Assembly: GCA_903887655.1 (NCBI GenBank)
Contig: CAISQQ010000367.1
Coordinates: 1-13,704, forward strand
DNA length: 13,704 nt
Source of the DNA: an uncultured Burkholderiales bacterium
GTDB taxonomy: Bacteria > Pseudomonadota > Gammaproteobacteria > Burkholderiales > Burkholderiaceae_C
Direction of reading: 5' to 3'
The notes below the pieces were generated by a model that was given only the letters and a program-made list of their open reading frames with translations, did not search any database and had not been told where the DNA came from. The first letter of the stretch is position 1, and each line of letters opens with the position of its first letter. Below, piece by piece: positions 1 through 7,197 of the stretch. A program made the translations under genes and the position numbers.

Positions 1-1404
1 GTGATGCAGTACGCTCAAAACCAAGGCTTGCGCCAACGGCTCTACCAGGCCTATCAAACCCGCGCCTCCGACCAAGCCGAGCCCAGTGGCTTGGTGTTTG
101 ACAACACCGCGGTCATGCAAGAGATTTTGCGACTTCGTCACCGCGAAGCCCAAATGCTCAAGTTCGATCACTTTGCCGCCCTCTCGCTTGAGCCCAAAAT
201 GGCCCAATCGGCTCAGGAAGTGATTGAGTTTTTAAGCGCGCTGGCCAGTCGTGCCAAGCCCCATGCCTTGAGAGATCTGGACGATCTGAAGCATTTTGCT
301 GCGGGCATGGGCCTGCCAGACCCCCAGGCTTGGGACTGGAGCTTTGTCAGCGAAAAGCTCAAAGAAGCCCGCTACGCCTTCAGCGAGCAAGAGGTCCGCG
401 CTTACTTTCCCTTCGAGAGTGTGTTGACGGGCCTTTTTGAGCTCATTCAAAAGCTCTTTGGTGTCACCATCACACCAGCCTCTTGCCCTGTGTGGCACCC
501 CGATGTGAGGTTTTACAACATCACCCAAGATGCGAACTTGGTGGCCCAGTTTTACCTCGACCCGTTTGCCCGTCAAAGCAAACGCGGGGGCGCCTGGATG
601 GACGATGCGCAATGCCGCTGGCTCAGACCCGACTCGGGTGCGCTGCAAACACCCATCGCCCATTTGGTGTGCAACTTCGCCAACGCCACGAGCACAACAA
701 GCGCCACGCTCACCCATGACGATGTGATCACCTTGTTCCATGAATTTGGACATGGGCTGCACCACATGCTCTCCAAGGTCAACGTGCGCGATGTCTCCGG
801 CATCAATGGCGTGGAGTGGGATGCGGTTGAATTGCCCAGCCAATGGATGGAGAATTTTTGCTGGGAGTGGTCGGTGGTCGAGCCCATGACCGCTCACACC
901 TCAACGGGTGAGCGCATGCCCAAGGCGCTCTTTGATCGGCTCCTGAAGGCTCGCAATTTTCAAAGCGGGCTGCAAACCTTGCGGCAAGTCGAATTTTCGC
1001 TTTTCGACATCAAACTGCACAGCTGCAGCGTGCCTGTCCATGACGTGCAAGACCTGCTCACCCAGATCAAAGCCGAGGTGAGCGTCATCCCAAGCCCTGC
1101 TTGGGTGAGAAGTGCTCACAGCTTTAGTCATATTTTCAGCGGCGGTTATGCCGCGGGTTATTACAGCTACAAATGGGCTGAGGTGTTGAGTGCGGATGCT
1201 TACGCTGCATTTGAAGAAACCATGATGCCATCGGGCGCATTCAATGCGCAAACGGGTGAACGGTTTTTGAAAGAGATCTTGCAAGTGGGCGGATCAAGGC
1301 CCGCGCTGGAATCATTCATGGCCTTCCGGGGTCGAGCGCCACAAATGGACGCGTTGCTCAGGCACCAAGGCATGAGCGAGACCACCGCATCAACCGCGGC
1401 TTGA
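1..1404 (+). CDS. prlC: Oligopeptidase A, M3 family zinc metallopeptidase (5'-truncated)
   Basis: Cytosolic zinc endopeptidase of the M3 (thimet oligopeptidase) family, which degrades short peptides, including cleaved signal peptides, downstream of larger proteases. The visible 467 residues are the C-terminal part; the family is usually about 680 residues, so roughly 200 N-terminal residues lie before position 1, and the GTG at base 1 is an internal codon rather than the start. The zinc site HEFGH is at visible residues 247-251 (bases 739-753), with H247 and H251 as ligands and E248 as catalytic base. The third ligand is probably E277 in VELPSQWMENF. The conserved substrate-side segment HIFSGGYAAGYYSYKWAEV follows near residue 380. 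The reading frame is intact to the TGA at 1402-1404. The gene converges on rpiA with about 200 bp between the stops. Identity is firm; PrlC rather than Dcp is preferred from the length and motif context. Confidence 0.95.
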   Translation: MMQYAQNQGLRQRLYQAYQTRASDQAEPSGLVFDNTAVMQEILRLRHREAQMLKFDHFAALSLEPKMAQSAQEVIEFLSALASRAKPHALRDLDDLKHFAAGMGLPDPQAWDWSFVSEKLKEARYAFSEQEVRAYFPFESVLTGLFELIQKLFGVTITPASCPVWHPDVRFYNITQDANLVAQFYLDPFARQSKRGGAWMDDAQCRWLRPDSGALQTPIAHLVCNFANATSTTSATLTHDDVITLFHEFGHGLHHMLSKVNVRDVSGINGVEWDAVELPSQWMENFCWEWSVVEPMTAHTSTGERMPKALFDRLLKARNFQSGLQTLRQVEFSLFDIKLHSCSVPVHDVQDLLTQIKAEVSVIPSPAWVRSAHSFSHIFSGGYAAGYYSYKWAEVLSADAYAAFEETMMPSGAFNAQTGERFLKEILQVGGSRPALESFMAFRGRAPQMDALLRHQGMSETTASTAA

Positions 1405-1562
1405 CGCCGAGAATCCCCTCAGCGCCAGGCTTGAAACCCCAGCCTGAGCTCGTTCACCTATTTGGATGATAAAAACGCTTTGGGCTGGATCGGGTGAGGC
1501 GGCGAATCCGACCAAGTGTTGAGACATGACACCCCATCGTCGACCTCGGATGGGTTCAGATC

Positions 1563-1584
1563 AGCCCCAACAGTGGCTTTTTTA
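1563..1584 (+). terminator. Possible weak intrinsic terminator after prlC
   Basis: A short stem pairs AGCC (1563-1566) with GGCT (1575-1578) and is followed directly by a run of six T (1578-1583) on the plus strand. The stem is only four pairs plus one interrupted pair, so it is weak. It sits in the 202-bp gap between the prlC and rpiA stops. The same gap holds another small hairpin, CAGGCT (1426-1431) with AGCCTG (1441-1446), which has no T-run, and CCCATC (1533-1538) with GATGGG (1549-1554). Confidence 0.3.
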
Positions 1585-1606
1585 TCAAAGGGCGCACAAG
1601 GTCTGT

Positions 1607-2287
1607 TTAAAAATAAAGCGTTTTCACGCCCTGGCTGGTGCCCAACAAACAAATCGAGGCCTTTTGATGAGCAAACACCCCGACCGTCACCACGCCTGGC
1701 CATTGACTCACTTGCGATTCAAAGGCCAAGGGGTCAAGGATCTCTAGCCCGCGCACATCCAAGATGTGCTGCGCATTGTCCGTGACCCAAGGCTTGCCGT
1801 CTTTCAAACGAAGGCTGGCGTGCACCTTGGGGCCGAGCAACTCAAAGCACTTGCTCAGACGGGCCGCCGCCATCGGAATGACTTCGACGGGCAAGGGGAA
1901 TGCCCCCAACGTTTGCACCCATTTGGACTCGTCAGCAATACAGATGAACTGTTTGGACTGTGCAGCCACAATTTTCTCCCGGGTGAGTGCGCCGCCTCCG
2001 CCTTTGATCATGTAACCGTGGGACTCGATCTCATCGGCACCATCGACATACACATCCAGTTGCGCCACCTCGTGGCTCGAAAACACCGGGATGCCCAACT
2101 GGGTGAGGCGCGAGCTCGAAGCCTCTGAACTCGAGACCGTCCCCGCTATCGACAAGCCCGATGCGGCGAGTGCATCAATGAAAAAATTCACCGTGGAACC
2201 CGTGCCCACCCCGACCCAGGCGCGAGGTGGAATGAGGGACAATGCGGCTTTGGCCACCTGCGATTTGAGCGCGTCTTGGGCTGACAT
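1607..2287 (-). CDS. rpiA: Ribose-5-phosphate isomerase A
   Basis: Interconverts ribose 5-phosphate and ribulose 5-phosphate in the non-oxidative pentose phosphate pathway, supplying ribose for nucleotides. The protein is 226 residues, close to the family norm of about 220. Seen from the N-terminus: the phosphate-binding VGVGTGST (residues 25-32), then VDGADEI (81-87) with two active-site aspartates, then KGGGGALTREK (95-105), whose K95 and E104 match the catalytic Lys and Glu of E. coli RpiA, and PVEVIPMA (133-140). The frame stays open 41 codons further upstream, but the ATG at 2285-2287 is chosen because MSAQDALKSQVAKAAL aligns with the usual start and the extension looks non-coding. The Shine-Dalgarno is weak (GTGAG). 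It is divergent from pyrD across 121 bp and convergent with prlC. Identity is firm. Confidence 0.96.
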   Translation of the reverse strand: MSAQDALKSQVAKAALSLIPPRAWVGVGTGSTVNFFIDALAASGLSIAGTVSSSEASSSRLTQLGIPVFSSHEVAQLDVYVDGADEIESHGYMIKGGGGALTREKIVAAQSKQFICIADESKWVQTLGAFPLPVEVIPMAAARLSKCFELLGPKVHASLRLKDGKPWVTDNAQHILDVRGLEILDPLAFESQVSQWPGVVTVGVFAHQKASICLLGTSQGVKTLYF

Positions 2288-2408
2288 GGAACTCACGTGA
2301 TATTCTCCCGGACATTGACAACATTGAAGCGACCCAGAGCAAAGCGCCCGCTGGAGGATTCGCTGGCGGTCATGTCTGACTGTGCTCTTGAAAAGGAAGT
2401 TTACCCCC

Positions 2409-3503
2409 ATGCCGGTGCCCTACGCCCTCATCAAACCTCTATTTTTTGCGATGGACCCCGAAGTCGTTCACGACCTCACGGTGTCGATGCTGGAAAAAAC
2501 GCAACGCACCCCCTGGGCTAGCTTGTACCGCCAGCCTCGCATAGAGGACCCGATGCGCCTTTGTGGCTTGAATTTTCCCAACCGGGTGGGTCTTGCGGCT
2601 GGTTTGGACAAAAACGCCCGTTGCATTGACGCGTGGTCGAGCATGGGCTTTGGCTTTGTCGAGGTGGGCACCGTGACCCCTCGGCCCCAAGCGGGCAACC
2701 CCAAACCCAGAATTTTCAGGCTCCCCCAAGAGCGCGCGCTCATCAATCGCTTGGGGTTTAACAACGAGGGCACCGATCGCTTTGTGCACCACATTGGCCA
2801 AAGCCTCCATCTTCAAAGACCGACGCTCTCACCGGTGCTGTTGGGACTGAACATCGGCAAAAACGCCACCACCCCCATTGAGGAGGCCTCGCAGGATTAC
2901 TTGCTCGCGCTCGAAGCCGTCTACGCTTATGCCGACTATGTGACGATCAACATCTCGAGCCCCAACACCAAGAACTTGCGCTCGTTGCAGTCCGATGAGG
3001 CCTTGTTTGCGCTGCTCACCTTGCTCGACCAAAGGCGCCAAGAATTGGCCGCAAAAAGCGGGCGACGCGTGCCCATGATGGTCAAAATCGCACCCGACAT
3101 GGATGAAGAAGAATTGCGCTTGTTCGCCTTGACCTTGAAGCGCTTGTGCCCGGTCGACGAAAGCGCCAAGCAAGGCCTGTGGGGGGTCATTGCCACCAAC
3201 ACCACCCTCAACAAAGAGCGCGTTGCCCACCTCCCCCATGGAGATGAAGCAGGGGGCTTATCGGGCGCGCCACTCACAGCCAGCAGCTGCCACACCATTC
3301 GCCAGCTGAGAGAGCACTTGGGAGCGCATTTTCCACTGATCGGTGTGGGGGGCATCATGAGCGCAGACGATGCGGTTGAAAAAATCAAGGCCGGCGCAGA
3401 CTGCGTGCAGCTCTACAGTGGTTTGATCTATCAAGGACCGGCGCTGATCAAGAGCGTGGCTCAGGCCCTGAAAAACCAACCCCTCAAGCCCACCCTGAGC
3501 TGA
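2409..3503 (+). CDS. pyrD: Dihydroorotate dehydrogenase (quinone), class 2
   Basis: Oxidises dihydroorotate to orotate, the fourth step of de novo UMP synthesis, using FMN and passing electrons to membrane quinone. The protein is 364 residues. The N-terminal extension PVPYALIKPLFFAMDPE (residues 2-18) is the amphipathic membrane-associating part typical of class 2 enzymes. FMN and substrate motifs follow: GLAAGLDKNA (61-70), GTVTPRPQAGNPKPRIFRL (87-105), NRLGFNN (113-119) and NISSPNTKNLR (181-191), where S184 fits the catalytic serine that marks class 2. After these come MVKIAPDM, IATNTT, GGLSGAPL and the C-terminal phosphate-binding IGVGGI with GADCVQLYSGLIYQGP. The ATG at 2409 has AAGGAAG at 2393-2399 with nine bases between; a GTG at 2382 in frame is less likely. 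The gene is divergent from rpiA and convergent with the phasin gene, with 23 bp between the stops. Confidence 0.97.
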   Translation: MPVPYALIKPLFFAMDPEVVHDLTVSMLEKTQRTPWASLYRQPRIEDPMRLCGLNFPNRVGLAAGLDKNARCIDAWSSMGFGFVEVGTVTPRPQAGNPKPRIFRLPQERALINRLGFNNEGTDRFVHHIGQSLHLQRPTLSPVLLGLNIGKNATTPIEEASQDYLLALEAVYAYADYVTINISSPNTKNLRSLQSDEALFALLTLLDQRRQELAAKSGRRVPMMVKIAPDMDEEELRLFALTLKRLCPVDESAKQGLWGVIATNTTLNKERVAHLPHGDEAGGLSGAPLTASSCHTIRQLREHLGAHFPLIGVGGIMSADDAVEKIKAGADCVQLYSGLIYQGPALIKSVAQALKNQPLKPTLS

Positions 3504-3526
3504 GGGTCAGAAGACAGGCTCGAGAT

Positions 3527-4072
3527 TCAGCGCTTTTTCGACGTGGTTTTTACCGCACTCATGGCCTGCTGGGACATGGTTTTGACATTGGCCTGGGTCA
3601 TTTCAGTGGCTTGTTTGACAGCCTTTTGCACCGACTCCAACGCTGTGTTGCCAGCCGACACCGCCGTTTTGAAGGCCGTCACGGCCGACTCGGAACCTGC
3701 AGGTGCATTCTTGGCCATGTTGTCAAACATGTCTTGAAACAATTTTTGACCTTTGGCCATTTCAGCCTCGATCACATGGGAGACTTCGCTGCCGGTGGCA
3801 CTGGCGATGTCAAACAAATGGCGGTTGTAAGTGGCCGCTTTTTCAGCCAAGGGCTGAAACATGCTCGACTGCAAAGCCAACAACTCTTGGGCATCTTTCA
3901 CGCTCAAGGCCGCGTGTGTGCCATCTTTGGTGTCACTCATTGCCGACTTGGCTGCGGCCAAGTTGAGTTCGATGAGTTGCTCGACGCCGGCAAAGGCTTT
4001 GGTGGTCAATCCGACCAAGGTCTCCAAATTGGATTTGTTGGCGGCCATGATTTGTTCAGGGGTCAGGGTCAT
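3527..4072 (-). CDS. Phasin family protein (PHA granule-associated)
   Basis: Small amphipathic protein that coats polyhydroxyalkanoate granules and controls their number and size. It is 181 residues, beginning MTLTPEQIMAANKSNLETLVGLTTKAFAGVEQLIELNL, the typical opening of betaproteobacterial phasins (phaP-type). The sequence is almost all helix-forming, rich in Ala, Lys, Gln and Ser, with two Cys-free amphipathic stretches joined near APAGSESAVTA (about residues 124-134) and ending in basic KTTSKKR. The frame is open for 24 more codons upstream, but ATG 4070-4072 is chosen because GGAGAA (plus-strand 4077-4082) lies four bases before it and the family begins here. No PHA synthase gene is in the window. 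Regulation is probably through the TGCA-rich leader described separately. The symbol is withheld because several phasin paralogues are common in these genomes. Confidence 0.92.
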   Translation of the reverse strand: MTLTPEQIMAANKSNLETLVGLTTKAFAGVEQLIELNLAAAKSAMSDTKDGTHAALSVKDAQELLALQSSMFQPLAEKAATYNRHLFDIASATGSEVSHVIEAEMAKGQKLFQDMFDNMAKNAPAGSESAVTAFKTAVSAGNTALESVQKAVKQATEMTQANVKTMSQQAMSAVKTTSKKR

Positions 4073-4111
4073 GATGTTCTCCGAGTTTTCAGGATTCAAA
4101 GGATAATGAGG

Positions 4112-4139
4112 GCGATTGCATTTGCATTTGATGCATCGC
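4112..4139 (-). promoter_or_regulatory. TGCA-rich imperfect palindrome in phasin leader (possible operator)
   Basis: Between the phasin start (4072) and a good -10 candidate (4151-4156) lies an inverted repeat: left arm 4112-4121 and right arm 4131-4139 match apart from one extra base. The interval holds three TGCA tetramers (4117-4120, 4123-4126, 4132-4135) and a near copy, CGCA, at 4137-4140. Phasin genes are commonly repressed by PhaR, which leaves DNA to bind PHA granules, and known PhaR sites are TGC/GCA-rich. That this is such a site is inference from position and composition. Confidence 0.4.
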
Positions 4140-4150
4140 AACAAGTTCGA

Positions 4151-4156
4151 AGTATA
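4151..4156 (-). promoter_or_regulatory. Candidate -10 box of phasin promoter
   Basis: Read on the minus strand this is TATACT, five of six matches to TATAAT. It would give a leader of about 70 bases for the phasin gene. No convincing -35 hexamer sits 16-18 bases upstream, so the promoter may depend on an activator or may be misplaced. Confidence 0.35.
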
Positions 4157-4197
4157 GGTCTGATCTTTTGGAATTCACCCTTCAAAGCCACGCCAAC

Positions 4198-4215
4198 ACG
4201 CTCTTTAGAGAGCGT
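4198..4215. promoter_or_regulatory. Perfect 7-bp palindrome in phasin/MFS divergent region
   Basis: ACGCTCT (4198-4204) and AGAGCGT (4209-4215) are exact reverse complements around a TTAG loop. It lies 76 bases before the MFS start and 126 bases before the phasin start. No T-run follows on either strand, so it is not a standard terminator. A regulator operator shared by the two divergent genes is the simplest reading; which protein would bind is unknown. The whole 4073-4290 interval is non-coding. Confidence 0.4.
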
Positions 4216-4290
4216 TTACTAAAAACACAAAGGGCCTTTCCCAGTTGCGCTCCTTGACCCCTCCTCCAAGTCCCTCAGACCCCCTCGCCC

Positions 4291-5514
4291 ATGCCAGAAA
4301 CCTTGCCCCACGTGATTGAGCCCTCGACTCGCAGAGCGATCTTTCATTTGTCTTTTGCCACCTTTGCCAGCATGACCATTCAGCGCCTGTGTGACCCCAT
4401 GCTGCCCCAACTCGCCTTGGACTTTCAAGTCGAGCGCGTGCAAGCGGCGCATGTGATTTCATTTTTCGCCATCACCTACGGCTTCATGCAAGTGCTTTTT
4501 GGTCCTTTGGGCGACCGCTATGGCAAATACCGCGTGCTCTCCTTGGCCACCTTGGGTTGCAGCCTGGGGTGCTTGGGCAGTGCATTGGCCTTGAGCTTGC
4601 CTTTTTTGGTGCTGTGCCGCGTCTTGACCGCCACCTGTACGGCCGCCATCATTCCGTTGGGACTGGCTTGGGTGGGGGACACGGTCCACTATCAAATCCG
4701 GCAAGAAACCTTGGCCAAGGTGGGCTTGGGCTCCACCATGGGCATTGTGGCTGGACAACTCGTTGGGGGATTGCTCACCGACACCCTGGGTTGGCGCTGG
4801 GCCTTTGGTGCCCTGAGTGCGGTGTTCTTTGTGGTGGGCTGGGTGCTGTGGTCCAACCCCCACGCTCGGGCTCAAAGCCCTGGCCAGGCCCACGAGGCCA
4901 AAGGAGAAGTGTCCCTCTCCTTCGTGACCAACGCCAAGGCAGTGCTCTCTAAAACACGGGCCAGGCGCTTGATGGGTTTCATTTTTCTCGAGGGCTGTGT
5001 GGTCTTTGGCGCACTGGCGATCTCTGCGACCCATTTGCATGACGCTCAAGAGTTGCGGGTCTCCTTGGCCGGCTTGATCGTCGCCCTTTTTGGGCTTGGC
5101 GGGGTGATTTACATGGCCAGCGCCAAATGGCTCATTCATCGCCTGGGCGAGACCCAGCTCATTCGGTGCGGGGCCTTGTCCTACGGCCTGGCCTATGCCT
5201 TGATAGGCTTTGCCAATGTGGCTTGGCTCGATGCGCTGGCCTTCGCTGTGGCGGGTTTTGGATTTTTCATGTTTCACAACACCATGCAAGCGCTGGCCAC
5301 TCAACTCGACCCAGAGCGCCGAGGCACTTGCATGGCGCTGTTTGCTTGCATTTTATTTGGCGGGCAATCGCTGGGGGTGGTTGCATGCTCCGGACTCATT
5401 CCCGTCATTGGCTCGGACTGGGTGATGCTCTTGGCAGGTGTTTTACTGACACTCATTGGCCTGACTTTGCCCTTGTGGGTGGAAGTGGGTCGACGTGAGG
5501 GCAACTATAGCTAG
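4291..5514 (+). CDS. MFS transporter, 12-TM (probable drug/metabolite efflux)
   Basis: Inner-membrane proton-linked transporter of the major facilitator superfamily, 407 residues. The hydrophobicity pattern gives about 12 membrane segments in two halves, with a polar loop around residues 188-225 (SNPHARAQSPGQAHEAKGE). Motif A, GPLGDRYGKYRV, is at 71-82 between TM2 and TM3. The TM5 segment GIVAGQLVGGLLTDTLGWRWAF (151-172) resembles the antiporter motif C region, which favours export. FMFHNTMQALATQLDPERRG lies in the second half. Substrate cannot be told from sequence; a Bcr/CflA-like or sugar/drug efflux role is possible. No Shine-Dalgarno is visible: the bases before ATG 4291 are pyrimidine-rich. 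The gene is divergent from the phasin. Its TAG stop (5512-5514) touches an inverted repeat. Confidence 0.88.
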   Translation: MPETLPHVIEPSTRRAIFHLSFATFASMTIQRLCDPMLPQLALDFQVERVQAAHVISFFAITYGFMQVLFGPLGDRYGKYRVLSLATLGCSLGCLGSALALSLPFLVLCRVLTATCTAAIIPLGLAWVGDTVHYQIRQETLAKVGLGSTMGIVAGQLVGGLLTDTLGWRWAFGALSAVFFVVGWVLWSNPHARAQSPGQAHEAKGEVSLSFVTNAKAVLSKTRARRLMGFIFLEGCVVFGALAISATHLHDAQELRVSLAGLIVALFGLGGVIYMASAKWLIHRLGETQLIRCGALSYGLAYALIGFANVAWLDALAFAVAGFGFFMFHNTMQALATQLDPERRGTCMALFACILFGGQSLGVVACSGLIPVIGSDWVMLLAGVLLTLIGLTLPLWVEVGRREGNYS

Positions 5515-5585
5515 TGCACAGAGCGAGAAAAATCAGGTTTTTGGATCAACGCCTTGAGCCTAGGGAGCTTGTACACTCTGTGCAC
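5514..5585. repeat. 10-bp perfect inverted repeat with 52-bp spacer
   Basis: GTGCACAGAG (5514-5523) is the exact reverse complement of CTCTGTGCAC (5576-5585). The left arm begins on the last base of the MFS stop codon. The right arm is 87 bases before the exonuclease start and overlaps a TACACT that could be a -10 box (5572-5577). No T-run follows the right arm, so it is not a clear terminator. It may be a pair of regulator half-sites or a long-loop RNA structure. Chance is possible for ten bases within one intergenic region but not very likely. Confidence 0.45.
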
Positions 5586-5672
5586 GATGCTTGGCGCTGG
5601 CAGCGACCGCAGAAAAATGCTTTTTTCTCGCCACACACACCACCGCTTTTCTTTTTTTGTCCAACACCCACC

Positions 5673-6635
5673 ATGACCCACCCCATCAACGACAAGACAT
5701 CCACCCCCGACTGGTCCGCTCTGGCCAGCGCACTCGAAGCCAACCCAGACTACAAGGTGTTGCGCCGCTTGAATCCCGAGAGTTGGATCCACCCCGCCCA
5801 AGCCAGCCAGACCCCAACCGGGACGCTCAAAGGCGTGGTCTTGGACACCGAAACCACCGGCATGAACAGTTTGAGCGACAAGGTCATTGAACTGGGCATG
5901 GTCGTCTTTGAGTACGACCCCGTGAGCGCCAGCGTTGTGGCTGTCAGCCGCGTTTTCAATGAACTCGAGGATCCAGGCTTTGCGATACCGCCCGAGAGCA
6001 CAGAGATCCACCACATCACCGATGCCATGGTCAAGGGCAAGTCCATTGACGACCAAGCGGTGCACGATTTGCTCCAAGGCGTCAGCCTGGTGATTGCTCA
6101 CAACGCCGCCTTTGACCGCCCCTTTGTGGAAAACAGGTGGCCGATTTTCGCCACCTTGCCTTGGGGCTGCAGCATCCACGATGTGAATTGGCGGGGCAAT
6201 GGCGTGGGCTCGGCCAAGCTGGAATACTTGGCCATGCTGCAAGGGTATTTCTATGAAGCTCACCGCGCGGTCACCGACTGCTGGGCGCTGCTGGAAGTCT
6301 TGAACATGCGCCTCGCGCGAGACGCTCAAAGCGTGGCGCAAAGCTTGTTTGAATCGATCGACAAAACTGAGCACCAGGTGTATGCCATTGGCTCGCCCTT
6401 TGAGAGCAAAGACCAACTCAAGTCCAGAGCCTACCGTTGGAATGGAGAGATCAAGTGCTGGAGCAAAGTGTTGGGCTCATTGCAGGCCCTGCAAGATGAA
6501 CTCGCTTGGCTCAAGGTCAACGTCTATGGTCACAAAAAAGACGCCAAGGTGGAGATTGAGACCTTCTCGCGGCTTGAAAAATACTCAGATCGTCCTGGCG
6601 TCAAAAAACTGCAAAGCTTGATGAGCATTGTATGA
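5673..6635 (+). CDS. DnaQ-like DEDDh 3'-5' exonuclease with C-terminal accessory domain
   Basis: Predicted DNA or RNA 3'-5' exonuclease of the RNase T/DnaQ superfamily, 320 residues. All DEDDh residues are visible: D58 and E60 in VLDTETTG, D148 in IAHNAAFDRPF, H197 and D202 in AHRAVTDCWALLEV. Residues 1-50 are a polar extension. Residues about 233-285 form a second conserved-looking unit, with YAIGSPFESKDQLKSRAYRWN and later KCWSK and ELAWL; this RGYRWN...W-type module accompanies exonuclease domains in some proteobacterial proteins. The end (286-320) is Lys-rich and may bind nucleic acid. It is longer than true DnaQ epsilon (about 240) and does not look like the replicative proofreading subunit. 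The ATG at 5673 is chosen at MTHPINDK. The frame is open back to 5514 but that stretch is low-complexity. No Shine-Dalgarno is visible; the leader is pyrimidine-rich. Confidence 0.88.
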   Translation: MTHPINDKTSTPDWSALASALEANPDYKVLRRLNPESWIHPAQASQTPTGTLKGVVLDTETTGMNSLSDKVIELGMVVFEYDPVSASVVAVSRVFNELEDPGFAIPPESTEIHHITDAMVKGKSIDDQAVHDLLQGVSLVIAHNAAFDRPFVENRWPIFATLPWGCSIHDVNWRGNGVGSAKLEYLAMLQGYFYEAHRAVTDCWALLEVLNMRLARDAQSVAQSLFESIDKTEHQVYAIGSPFESKDQLKSRAYRWNGEIKCWSKVLGSLQALQDELAWLKVNVYGHKKDAKVEIETFSRLEKYSDRPGVKKLQSLMSIV

Positions 6636-6679
6636 ATGGTGCACGACAGCGCCGCTTGTTTTGAACGCCACCATTGAAA

Positions 6680-6713
6680 AACCCCATCGGACATCCGACG
6701 GGGTTCGTTCTTT
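6680..6713. terminator. Bidirectional intrinsic terminator
   Basis: AACCCC (6680-6685) pairs with GGGGTT (6700-6705), and the inner TCGG (6687-6690) pairs with CCGA (6695-6698), with one mismatch and a small loop. On the plus strand CGTTCTTT follows; on the minus strand the stem runs into TTTTC. It lies 45 bases after the exonuclease stop and 30 bases after the stop of the minus-strand gene, so it can end both convergent transcripts. Confidence 0.8.
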
Positions 6714-6742
6714 AAGCCTGCAAGGGGAGAGTCAAGCTCAGT

Positions 6743-7102
6743 TCATTGAACTGGCTGCCAAGGCACGGGACAAGAGGCCACTTGTGGGTAATATTGTTGG
6801 TACGTGGGACAGTAATAGGCCACAGGAGCGGCTTGCACCACGGGAGCACTGTTGTAAACCGGCAAGGTGTTGACCACCACGGGTGGATTGACATAGACAG
6901 GACTGTAGGCGGGATAAGTGGCCGCATAGGCCGCACTGCCCACCAACGCCCCCGCCACAAAAGGCACACCCCAGCCGCCGCCGTAATAACCGCCCCGAAC
7001 ATAACCATGACCACCACCGTAATGGCCAAAGGCATGGGCTTGGCTGGTCACGCTCGCGCACAGGGTGAGCGCAGTGAACATTAAAAGTGTGAGTTTTTTC
7101 AT
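6743..7102 (-). CDS. Small exported Gly/Tyr/Val-rich protein, function unknown
   Basis: 119 residues. Residues 1-24 are a clear Sec signal peptide (KK start, hydrophobic core, AHA cleavage site). The mature part has a Gly/Tyr/His-rich stretch (about 25-46), a hydrophobic small-residue segment VPFVAGALVGSAAYAA (46-61) that could insert in or contact membrane, a Pro/Val/Tyr stretch, and a C-terminal YYC...YYPQVASCPVPW (96-115) whose two cysteines may pair. This YYC-YYP-C-W ending recurs in many small exported or lipid-anchored proteins of Burkholderiales whose role is unknown. There is no lipobox cysteine at the signal cleavage site, so it is probably periplasmic or outer-membrane associated rather than a lipoprotein. 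The start is fixed by a strong AAGGAGG (7107-7113 on the plus strand) four bases ahead. No function is assigned. Confidence 0.85.
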   Translation of the reverse strand: MKKLTLLMFTALTLCASVTSQAHAFGHYGGGHGYVRGGYYGGGWGVPFVAGALVGSAAYAATYPAYSPVYVNPPVVVNTLPVYNSAPVVQAAPVAYYCPTYQQYYPQVASCPVPWQPVQ

Positions 7103-7157
7103 GTTGCCTCCTTGATATTGGGCTGTATTTTTGGGTGTCACCTGGGGCTGGTGTCTG

Positions 7158-7186
7158 ATTTTGAGTCATTGGGCCCCACAGGTCAA
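7158..7186 (-). promoter_or_regulatory. Probable sigma-70 promoter of the Gly/Tyr-rich exported protein
   Basis: On the minus strand TTGACC (7186-7181) is followed after 17 bases by CAAAAT (7163-7158): five of six and four of six matches to consensus at ideal spacing. Transcription would begin near 7151, giving a leader of about 50 bases. Confidence 0.5.
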
Positions 7187-7197
7187 TGGGTTCTCAC

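Noticed and set aside
232..897. Long minus-strand open frame antisense to prlC
   Set aside because: It overlaps the catalytic region of a well-recognised peptidase and its translation looks like no protein family; it is a shadow of high-GC coding sequence.
2315..2320. Perfect TTGACA between rpiA and pyrD as the pyrD -35 box
   Set aside because: No acceptable -10 hexamer lies 16-18 bases downstream (the bases at 2338-2343 are AGCAAA).
3492..3507. ACCCT...AGGGT hairpin at the pyrD stop codon as a terminator
   Set aside because: Only five pairs, it overlaps the stop codon, and no T-run follows on either strand.
4459..5304. 281-codon minus-strand open frame antisense to the 12-TM MFS gene
   Set aside because: Gln/Gly/His-rich translation with no domain; the plus strand has clear MFS motifs.
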